Assembly (NCBI GenBank): GCA_039654915.1
Contig: CM077594.1
Location: 110,064,893-110,128,892, forward strand
Source: Aquilaria yunnanensis
Taxonomy: Eukaryota > Streptophyta > Magnoliopsida > Malvales > Thymelaeaceae
Length of the DNA: 64,000 nucleotides
Direction of reading: 5' to 3'
The notes below the pieces were generated by a model, which ran no database searches, had not been told where the DNA came from, and saw only the letters and a list, made by a program, of their open reading frames with translations. This document shows, one piece after another, positions 56,069 through 64,000 of this stretch. Made by a program: the position numbers and the translations under genes. Position 1 is the stretch's first letter. Every line of letters begins with the position of its first letter.

Positions 56069-59013
56069 TGTGGCAACGTCGGATTTTCGGGAGTCGCCAC
56101 CAATCTGTTTACCTAGGTCGATTGGTCACCTTAAATATTGGTCTGCGAGAGTTCGGGGGTTCGGGAGTACGGTTACGTTAAAACAACTTTGTTAAAACGC
56201 CCAAAAATTGGCACCTTAGTTGATTTTAATTTTGTTTCGCTTTGCTTTTAAATAAATTTCAGTTAATTTTCAATCTAGAATTTTTAACTGAATTAATTGG
56301 ATGTGGATTTTTGGTAATTAATTTGTATAGAATTTTATACTTCCGAACCATGGACTCTGCCGAGTCATTTGGACACGGAAGATTTAATTCCGAACCATGG
56401 ACTCTGCCGAGTCACCCGGACACGGAATTTGATAAAATTTTAAATAAATTAATCCATATCGTAAATATGGATTTTTATCTTTGTATTTATTTAATTTAAT
56501 TAAAAAGTAGATGTTTTCCAAACCATAGATCCTGACGGATCATCCGGATATGGAAATTATTTTTAAAAAAGGTGAGCCAAAAAATAATTATTTAATCAAA
56601 ATTTCATTTATTTAATAATGAAACCAAAAATTTATGTATATTTCAAAAAAAATAAAAGAAAAGTCTTAATACTTTATTTGATAAAAGGTGAACAAAAAAA
56701 ATAATTATTTAATCAAAGTTTTATTTAATAAAGGAAACAAAAATTGATATGTATATTTCAAAAATAAAAGAAAAGTTTTAATATTTTTATTTGTTTTATT
56801 TTGTTTTAATGAAAGATTAACCAAAAGTAATTATTTAATTAAGAAACCAAAAGTAATTATTTAATTAAGAAACCAAAAATTTATATGCATATTTTAAAAA
56901 TAAATAAAAGTTTTTGATATTTATATATTTTATTTTTTTGTGTTCTTTTTTATTGATAAAATAATTTTCTAATTTATAAGTCTAAAAATACATCTAATTA
57001 ATAAGTCTAAAATATTTAAAAAAATTTAATTCTTTTTTTCTTGTTTATTTTTATTACCTTTATTTGAAATTATTTGGGTAAAATTTTATTTTGTTTAATA
57101 AAGGAAACAAAAAGTTATATCTTTTTATTATTTTGAAAGAAATAAGTAAAATATTACTGGATAAAAAATAAGTAAAATATTATCCCAAAGTTTTTATTTT
57201 TTTAATAATAAAAGAAAATTTATTTATATACTTTATGTAAAAAAAATATATTTTATATACTTTATTTAAAAAATATTTTCCAAGCCATGGATCCTGGCGG
57301 ATCATTTGGACATGGAGTTTAATTTTTATTAATTAATTATTTAATTAATTATTAATTAAATCATAATTTTTATTGGATTTTTATTATTGTTTTCCTTGAA
57401 TTTTTAATTATTATTACTATAGAAATATATTTGAAAACAGAATTGATTTTTTTTGTATTTTTAGAATTATTTAATTATGTTTGTTAAATAATTTTTAATA
57501 AAAAGAATAAAAAGTTTAACTTTTTGTTCTCTTTAAAGAAATAATTAAAACATATGTTTCAAAATAATAAAAGATAATTGTCTTTAAAAAAATGATTTTT
57601 TAAATAGAATAAAGTTAATTATTCACATAAAAGAATCTTCTTTTAATTAGTTACTGTTTACTTATTTATTTATTTTTTATTATTAAATAAGTAAAATAAA
57701 TTTTATCATAAAATAAAGTTTTGGCATAAAGGAAAATTAAATAAAGTAAAGTAAAGGGGAGGTTTTATTTTAGTTTAGACATAAAAAAATGCATAAAATA
57801 ACACATGTAAACATATAAAGGAATATTAAAAGATAATAAATAAATAAATACAGTGGGGCTTTTTGACCATCCACTTAAAAAATAAATAAATATAAGGCAT
57901 AACCTTCCATGAATTATAAAAGTTAGCAAGAGTTAGTAAAGTTAGATGTTAATATTAATGACAATAATAATAAAAGTTAGTAAAGTTAGTAAATTAGTAA
58001 CAATAATAATAATAAAAGGTTAGTAAAGTTAGTAAGTTAATAACAATAATAGCAATAAAAAAAGGTTAGTAAGGTTAGTAAGTTAGTGAGTTAATAACAA
58101 TTATAACAATAATAAAAGGTTAGTAAGGTTAGTAAGTTAGTAAGTTAATAACAACAGTAATAAAAGTTAATAATGATAATAATAATAAACAAGTAAAATA
58201 TAAAAGGAAAGTTAGTAATTAATTCTCTGCAAGAATAAAATAAAAGGTTAGTGACTCAATAGAAATAAATTGAAAAGATGAAGGGCGAAAGCTGAATTTT
58301 ACCTAGGAACTAAAATTTCTAATTCTCCAGGAAACGCGGAGCGAGGAAAAAAAAAAAAAAAACAGTGAGAGAAGGTTTAGGTTTTCTGGAGAGGAAGAGA
58401 AGAGGGCCAGGGACCTAGGCTAATTTTTTTCCTTTTTCTTAAACAGAGCTCTAATCTTTCTCTCTATTTTTTTCTGTGTTCAGCACAAAATTTGGGGGGC
58501 TATTTATAGAGAAAGTTTAGCTGAACTGTTGATGGATAAATTAATAAAAAATTTCAAACTTATCTATTAAATTGGTAAAATGACAATTTTAGTCCTTTAC
58601 GTCTCTCAGCCTCAGGATAAGTTCCTGAAGCTTCTGATTTTGACAATTTTGTCGTTTTCTGTCAATTTGAGCCAAAAACGTCGGCAGGCTCAAAATTTTA
58701 TGTGACAAACTACCAAATGCTCCTGGAACTTTTAGAATTTGTCAATTTTTTCCGAAACTTCTCAATTTTGTCATTTTTACCTCAAACTTTTAATTTTTTG
58801 TCATTTTTTTCATGAAATTTTATTTTATTTCAAACATACACATATTCACACATATATCATTTTAAATCAAATTTTCACAAAACAAAAATATATTTTAAAC
58901 TAATTAAATTTTTTTTAATAATAATAGTAATATATATTTTTTTTTAAATTAATTTTTTTTAATAAAATTTTTTTCAAAATTTTAAAACACCCGGACGAAA
59001 TTGGGTGTCAACA
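56069..59013 (-). repeat. Inner element, 5' LTR
   Basis: 2945 bp, nearly identical to 41819-44762 (three substitutions and one indel by eye). It is followed by the target duplication GAGGT (59014-59018). TATA box on the minus strand at about 58500-58511. It would promote transcription of gag and the cassette. Confidence 0.95.
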
Positions 59014-59018
59014 GAGGT

Positions 59019-60411
59019 ATAACCTTCCATGAATTATAATAATTATAATAATAAAGATAATAAAAGTTAGTTGTTAGAATTAGTTGTTAATAATAGTAAT
59101 AATAACAATAATAAAGGTTAATAAAGTTAGCAAAGTTAGTTATTAATAATAATAACAATAATAATAAAGGTTAGTAAAGTTAGTAAGTTAGTAAGTTAGT
59201 GAGTTAATAATAGTAACAACAATAATAATAAAGGTTAGTGATAATAACAACAATAAATAATAGATAAACAAATAAATATTAAAAGAGTTAGTAATTAGTT
59301 TTTCTTTCTGCAAGAATAAAAGAAAAGGTTAGTGACCAAAGTGAAAGAAATTGAAAAGATGAAGGATTAAATGAGAGTTGTACCCTTAGTATTGAAATTT
59401 GAATTTCTGGAAACGCGAAACAGAGGCGACGCGGGCGCGTAAGGGGGGGGGGCAGCTGGTGCGACGGCACGGGCACGGGGCGGGGCAGGGCGACGGCGGC
59501 GAGGGAGCACGGCGGAGGCGGCAGGGCGACAGCGACGGTGAGTAGAGGGAGAGGAGAAAACGCGACGGGACGGGGTGGGGGCGGAGGTGACGGTGGACGG
59601 CGTGGGGGCGGCAGGACGGCGGAAACGGACCAAGCGGCAGCGGCGGGCGCACGGGCGGTGGCGGCGTGTGGCTTGGAAGAAAGAGGAGAGAGATAGACCG
59701 AGACAAAACGGAAGGAGGAAGACGGGGGCCAAAGCGTCAGAATAAAAAATTTTGAGATTTTCTGGAGAAAGGGAGGAGAGCCAGGGACAAGGGCTGTAAT
59801 TTTCTCTTTTTTTTTTTTTAAAACGGAGCTCTAAGCTTTCTTTCTATTTTTTTTTTCTGTGTCCAGCATCAAATTTGGACCCCTATTTATAGAGGAAGTT
59901 TGGCTGAACTGTTCCTAATTAAATAATAAAAATAATCAAAACTTATCTCTCAAATTGGTAAAATGACAGTTTCAGTCCTTTACGTTTCTTATCCTCTGGA
60001 TAAGTATCAGAAGCTTCTGATTCTGACAATTTTGTCGTTTTCTGTCAATTTGGGCCAGAAACGTCCGTCTGGCCCAAAATTGATGCGAAAAATTACGCAA
60101 AGCTCCTGAAACTTTCAGAATTTATCAATTTTTTCCGAAACTTCTCAAATTTGTCATTTTTACCTCAAACTTTTTAATTTTGTCATTTATGGAGTTTTAA
60201 TTTTTACTTCAAACATACACATATACCCATATATATCTTTTTAAATCAAATCTTCTAAAAAAAAATATATATTTTAAACTAATTAAATTTTTTAGTAATA
60301 ATAATAATAATAATAATATTAATAATAATAAATAATTTTTTTAATTAATATTTAATGAAAATTTTTTAATGAAAATTTTTTTTAATGGCCGGACGAAATT
60401 GGGTGTCAACA
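59019..60411 (-). mobile_element. Outer retrotransposon, 3' LTR, second part
   Basis: Sequence resumes with ATAACCTTCCATGAATTATA, homologous to the inner LTR at 43648, exactly where the first part stopped, and ends GGGTGTCAACA. It has the LTR TATA box (about 59883-59893). A GC-rich block of about 330 bp at 59410-59745 has no counterpart in the inner LTR. The inner and outer LTRs are clearly diverged. Confidence 0.85.
59410..59745. repeat. GC-rich insertion in the outer LTR
   Basis: The block is very rich in CGGCG words; the inner LTR has only an A-run at the matching place (44098-44112). It has no clear target duplication. Minus-strand open frames here (59367-59732 and 59386-59706) are proline/arginine-rich and are by-products of base composition. 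Confidence 0.6.
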
Positions 60412-60425
60412 GCTACCCCCCTTTG
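60412..60425 (-). promoter_or_regulatory. Polypurine tract of the outer element
   Basis: On the sense strand GCAAAGGGGGGTAGC lies directly before the LTR, matching the inner tract with one change. Confidence 0.75.
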
Positions 60426-60539
60426 CATGCTTCATGGGACATGATGTATACAAAGTCGTTACCAAATTTCGTCCGGGTTAGCTAGGCATTGAAAACTTTC
60501 TCGCCACCTAAATTATGAGGATATGGAATCCTCTTTTGA

Positions 60540-61315
60540 TTGATTGTTTAAGGTTTAAGGAACTCTCCTTAGAACCTCGACGATAGGAACTCTCCTATCG
60601 TTGCAAGTTTGAGGTTAAGGGCCCTACCTTAGAACCTCTGCGATAAGAACTCTCTTATCGTTTAAGAAAAATTGATGATTGATTGTTTGAGGTTTAAGGA
60701 ACTCTCCTTAGAACCTCGACGATAGGAACTCTCCTATCGTTGCAAGTTTGAGGTTAAGGGCCCTACCTTAGAACCTCTGCGATAAGAACTCTCTTATCGT
60801 TTGAAGAAAAATTGATGATTGATTGTTTGAGGTTTAAGGAACTCTCCTTAGAACCTCGACGATAGGAACTCTCCTATCGTTGCAAGTTTGAGGTTAAGGG
60901 CCCTACCTTAGAACCTCTGCGATAAGAACTCTCTTATCGTTTAAGAAAAATTAATGATTGATTGTTTGAGGTTTAAGGAACTCTCCTTAGAACCTCGATG
61001 ATAGGAACTCTCCTATCGTTGCAAGTTTGGGGTTAAGGGCCCTACCTTAGAACCTCTGCGATAAGAACTTTCTTATCGTTGCAAGATGGACTGATTGATT
61101 ACGAGGCAAAGGTTCCGTCCTTAGAACCTCGTTGAAATTGAAATTGATTAATTGATTGGTTACGAGGCAAAGGTTCCGTCCTTAGAACTTCGTTGAAATT
61201 GATTAATTACGAGGCAAAGGCTCCGTCCTTAGAACCTCGTTGAAATTGAAATTGATTGATTACGAGGCAAAGGCTCCGTCCTTAGAACCTCGTTGAAATT
61301 GAAATTGATTGTGGA
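60540..61315 (-). repeat. Tandem array of hairpin-forming repeats (outer element)
   Basis: Four units of about 140 bp (60546, 60686, 60826, 60966) each hold four hairpins: GAGGTT-TAAGGA-ACTC-TCCTTA-G-AACCTC, CGATAGGA-ACTC-TCCTATCG, GAGGTT-AAGG..CCTT-AG-AACCTC, and CGATAAGA-ACTC-TCTTATCG. Four units of 45-60 bp then follow (61100-61310) with ACGAGG..AAGG..CCTT..CCTCGT. Position and motif type match the inner array at 44862-46660, but sequence and unit length differ. Confidence 0.88.
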
Positions 61316-61884
61316 GAAAAACTCTTTCCTCCTTTTTAAGTACCTCAGACAATCGAAGTTGAAATGTTCTATTCGGAAGTGTGAATTTTCATAATAGGCG
61401 AGTGCAAAAATTTAAACTTCGATAAGATGAGTGAATCTTGATGATGACAATAACACTGACAAATTATGTAAAGGGAATGGATGTTTGGAATCAATATCCA
61501 AGGTTCATCCAATATTTTCTTCAGTAAATATAGATTCCCTTGTGAGATATGTCATCCAAATAAGGTTAAAGCTTAACTACCCCAAAATGTTATGCCTAGT
61601 AGACCTAATAGGATGCGTCTCAAGAGTAATAAAAATTACTCTTTACTCAGCCATTCCAACCTAAAGGCATTGTCCCATGGTTTTAATATTAGCATGAATG
61701 AAATTATCTTATAAGATAAAAAGGAAATTCCTTAAAAAGAAAAACTGGAACACGAAAGAAAATGCTGATAATTAAAACGAAAGGACAAGAAAAACGGATC
61801 AGATCGCTTCTTCTTCCACAATGCTTCAACAGGCCGGGTAAAGGACAATTATGGGACGGAACTGGTTGGGAAAGACTGTCGTGC

Positions 61885-62478
61885 CTAGTCTATTTGGATC
61901 ATCGCTGGATCTGATTCAGGAACAAAAGCTTGCATTTTATCTAGCAATTCTTCAGCAGTTGTTGCGGATATTATGATTCGTCGTGCTACTCTTGATATGA
62001 AATTCTTCTGCATAGCATAATCCACAAAAGCTATCAGACCTGTAAAGAAATTGTTAACATTCAACAGCCCAATGGGTTTCTTATGCAAATTAAGTTGGGT
62101 CATGGAAGCAATTTGAAAGACTTCTCCCAATGTGCCAAAACCACCTGGTAGAGCGATAAAAGCATCAGCATTTAAAAGCATTTGTAACACACGCTCTTGC
62201 AAATTTTTAATCACTAATTCTTCTCCAATCGTGCCCCCAGAAACAAATTTCAAAGGTCCAGGGATGATGCCCAAAACTTGACTTCCTCCTAAAGATGCTG
62301 CTGATGCTACACCTCCCATTAATCCGACACTACCTTCTCCATAAACTAAATGTATTTTTCGCTCAGCTAATACTCTACCCAAATGGTTGGCTGCCTTTAA
62401 ATACTCTTCATCTTTTCCAGGAAAAGCTCCAGAAAATACACAAATACTTCGGGGTTTACGAGTGGAGGTTTTTTCCAT
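61885..62478 (-). CDS. LOG-like protein, retrotransposon-borne (outer), probably impaired
   Basis: A 197-residue frame starting MEKTSTRKPRS, orthologous to 47181-47804 (about 4 percent nucleotide difference by eye). The ALPGGFGTLGE motif and the ERVLQM arginine are kept. Two changes look harmful: the glycine-rich motif reads YGEGSVGLMG instead of YGGGSVGLMG, and a TGG codon has become TAG, removing the last ten residues. A TATA-like box is at about 62515-62525. It is on the sense strand of the outer element, after the two cysteine-rich protein ORFs. Confidence 0.8.
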   Translation of the reverse strand: MEKTSTRKPRSICVFSGAFPGKDEEYLKAANHLGRVLAERKIHLVYGEGSVGLMGGVASAASLGGSQVLGIIPGPLKFVSGGTIGEELVIKNLQERVLQMLLNADAFIALPGGFGTLGEVFQIASMTQLNLHKKPIGLLNVNNFFTGLIAFVDYAMQKNFISRVARRIIISATTAEELLDKMQAFVPESDPAMIQID

Positions 62479-62905
62479 TCTTATCCTTACCCATGTGAGA
62501 AAAGAAGAAAAGAGGATATATTTATAGAGATGAAAAGATAAAGTAATAATTTTTTTTTTTAAGAGTGGATACATTATTGCTAGCTATACACAATAGTCAC
62601 GAGTATGACTCTGGTCAGGTATGGGTACACTATCGTTAAAAGAGGAGGAAAATTTTCAAAATAGCTGCTAGCATGTACAGTAGTCACTACTGTAGCTTAC
62701 GTCAGGAGTAGGTACGTGATTGTTGGAAGAGAAGGAAAATTTCAAAAGTGGCAGCTATATACAGTAGTCATAACTGTATCTCATGTCAGGAGTGGGTACA
62801 TTATTGGGAGGATAATTTCAAAAGCGACAGCTAGCATGTACAGTAATCGTGACTTTGGTTCACGTCTTCCACTGATTTTGCATCCAGTAACGGCTTCAAT
62901 GCCTT

Positions 62906-63454
62906 CTATGAATCGGCGATTTGCATCCCATCCAGTTTTCTCACAAACTGGCAAACTGGGTCATTTAAAGTCAGATTCCCAAGACTATAACGATCTCGTT
63001 CTTTTTGGAGAATTATCCATAATCCAACAATCTCAAATTGCACTATTCCGCAAGAATGCGGTTCAAGAACCTCTCGAATATCTTTTAGAGATTCCTTACA
63101 CAAGCCATTCTTAATGAATCTTATTCTATCATTACGATTTCTGGTGATCACTCCTGGAGAACGACATTTATTGCCGCAAATCCACCATCCACAATTATGA
63201 CAAACGCCTAGCCTCTTTGCTCTTCTTTTTTTGGCATAAGCGCTTTTACCAAAGCCGGGCATACGGGGAAAGAACGCTTCTGGAACTTCACCAGCTGAAC
63301 GAACCTTAGCTTCGATTAGCCACCGCACATTATCATGAATGCCTTTGTGCATAAATACTCTGAATCGTTCACATCTAGCTTGATAAATCTTTTTAAGAAC
63401 ATTTATTGGGAAGGAAGGAAAATACTTTCGTAGGGCGGAAAGAGAAGACTCCAT
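62906..63454 (-). CDS. Basic cysteine-rich protein resembling betaflexivirus nucleic-acid-binding proteins, copy B (outer)
   Basis: An intact frame of 182 residues, starting MESSLSALRKYFPSFPINVL. The basic motif GKSAYAKKRRAKR and the cysteine cluster CHNCGWWICGNKC keep the spacing of copy A. FIKNGL follows, and the frame ends DGMQIADS like the inner copy B. About three quarters of the first 80 residues are identical to inner copy A by eye. TATA-like CTATAAATATG lies upstream at about 63520-63530. Family assignment and doubts are as for 49061-49609. Confidence 0.6.
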   Translation of the reverse strand: MESSLSALRKYFPSFPINVLKKIYQARCERFRVFMHKGIHDNVRWLIEAKVRSAGEVPEAFFPRMPGFGKSAYAKKRRAKRLGVCHNCGWWICGNKCRSPGVITRNRNDRIRFIKNGLCKESLKDIREVLEPHSCGIVQFEIVGLWIILQKERDRYSLGNLTLNDPVCQFVRKLDGMQIADS

Positions 63455-63678
63455 TGATGAAGGAGGTATTTAAGAGAAGAAAGAAATTAGTGATTGTAGG
63501 AAATGGAAATAACTAACACATATTTATAGTGATGAAAAGGATAATGCGTTAATTACACTTGCAGAAGCAAGTACATTATTATCAAAAGAAAAGACAAATG
63601 ACAGCTTATATGTACAGCAATTATGACTGTGACTCTCATCTTCCACTGATTTATGTCCAGTAATGGCTTCAATGCCTT

Positions 63679-64000
63679 CTATAAGTCGGGGATTTGCTTC
63701 CCATCCAGTTTTCTTACAAACTGACAAACAGGGTCGTTTACAGTCAAATTTTGGGGACTGTAACGATCTCGTTCTTTATGGTAAGTCCTCCATAAATCGA
63801 CTATTTCGTGTTGTACTATTCCACAAGAATATGCTTCAAGAGTCCCTCGGATATCCCCCAGAGATTCCTTACGCAGACCATTCTTTATGAATTTTCTTTT
63901 ATCCTCGCGATTTTTTAAGATGTATCCTAGAGAACGACATTTAGTGCCGCAAATCCACCATCCACAATTATGACAGACGCCTAGCCTCATTGCTCTTCTC
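63679..64000 (-). CDS. Cysteine-rich protein, copy A (outer), partial at window edge
   Basis: The C-terminal half of a further copy: cysteine cluster CHNCGWWICGTKC, then DKRKFIKNGL, and the ending DGKQIPDL. It shares NRYSP/DRYSP-x-NLTVNDP and DGKQI with inner copy A, whereas the B copies read YSLGNLT and DGMQIADS, so this is copy A of the outer element. The reading frame is open to the window end; the start lies beyond 64000. Confidence 0.65.
   Translation of the reverse strand, partial: RRAMRLGVCHNCGWWICGTKCRSLGYILKNREDKRKFIKNGLRKESLGDIRGTLEAYSCGIVQHEIVDLWRTYHKERDRYSPQNLTVNDPVCQFVRKLDGKQIPDL

Larger units (their letters stand above)
41819..59013 (-). mobile_element. Inner LTR retrotransposon, complete, non-autonomous, Tat/Ogre-like gag, with captured cassette
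   Basis: The 17.2-kb element is bounded by two nearly identical LTRs and a perfect target duplication GAGGT (41814-41818 and 59014-59018). The minus strand is the sense strand: 5' LTR 56069-59013, primer-binding site 56048-56065, gag 54849-53098, two cysteine-rich protein ORFs, a LOG-like ORF, a hairpin array, a polypurine tract at 44763-44776 and 3' LTR 41819-44762. No protease, reverse transcriptase, RNase H or integrase was found anywhere inside, so it must be mobilised in trans (the TR-GAG type of architecture). It inserted into the LTR of a related element. The gag has the double CCHC-like pattern I associate with Ty3/gypsy Tat/Ogre elements. Confidence 0.9.

Noticed and set aside
59367..59732. 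Overlapping minus-strand frames rich in proline and arginine
   Set aside because: Explained by GC-rich composition lacking stop codons; no domain and no counterpart in the inner LTR.
1..64000. tRNA, rRNA or snRNA genes
   Set aside because: No cloverleaf-like or rRNA-like sequence was recognised by eye; a tRNAscan run would be decisive.

Overview
This is nuclear DNA of a flowering plant, most likely a eudicot. Genes have many short exons separated by AT-rich introns with GT-AG borders. The recognisable proteins are plant types: eIF3m, an ALS1-type ABCB transporter, a RALF-like peptide, and LONELY GUY-like enzymes. Most of the rest is transposon sequence. I cannot name the species.

Layout. 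1-4000: AT-rich intergenic DNA with a small hAT-type element, a GC-rich island and a palindromic MITE. 4114-7205 (+): complete eIF3m gene in 10 exons. 7206-9065: a Stowaway element and a second MITE copy. 9066-15720 (-): complete 17-exon half-size ABC transporter gene (ABCB27/ALS1 type). 15721-23700: mostly gene-free, with MITEs and a hAT transposase remnant. 23892-24266 (-): single-exon secreted cysteine-rich peptide, RALF-like. 25500-26010: LINE remnant. 30645-36690: a degraded, truncated copy of the 3' end of the RALF-like gene, split by a Mutator-like element (30754-35716). That element contains a 4 kb hAT element (31057-35033) carrying spliced host gene fragments (ABC1K9-like kinase, possibly a histone deacetylase). 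38033-40209 (-): broken hAT transposase gene.

40734-64000 is the most interesting part: two nested, related LTR retrotransposons, both reading on the minus strand. The inner one (41819-59013, 17.2 kb, perfect 5-bp target duplication GAGGT, LTRs of about 2.94 kb differing by 3 substitutions and 1 indel by eye) sits inside the LTR of an older relative (40734-41818 plus 59019-60411), whose internal region runs off the right edge. The inner element has an intact gag of Tat/Ogre type and no visible pol, so it looks non-autonomous. Downstream of gag it carries a cassette that is also present in the outer element. The cassette holds two tandem copies of a 182-aa basic, cysteine-rich protein resembling the nucleic-acid-binding proteins of betaflexiviruses, then a LONELY GUY (LOG)-like cytokinin-activating enzyme. 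TATA-like boxes lie before the ORFs, and an array of imperfect hairpins stands between LOG and the polypurine tract. Shared order and A/A', B/B' relationships show that the cassette predates the split of the two elements.

The eIF3m, ABC transporter and peptide genes look like ordinary host genes. All assignments were made by reading the sequence; no database search was run.
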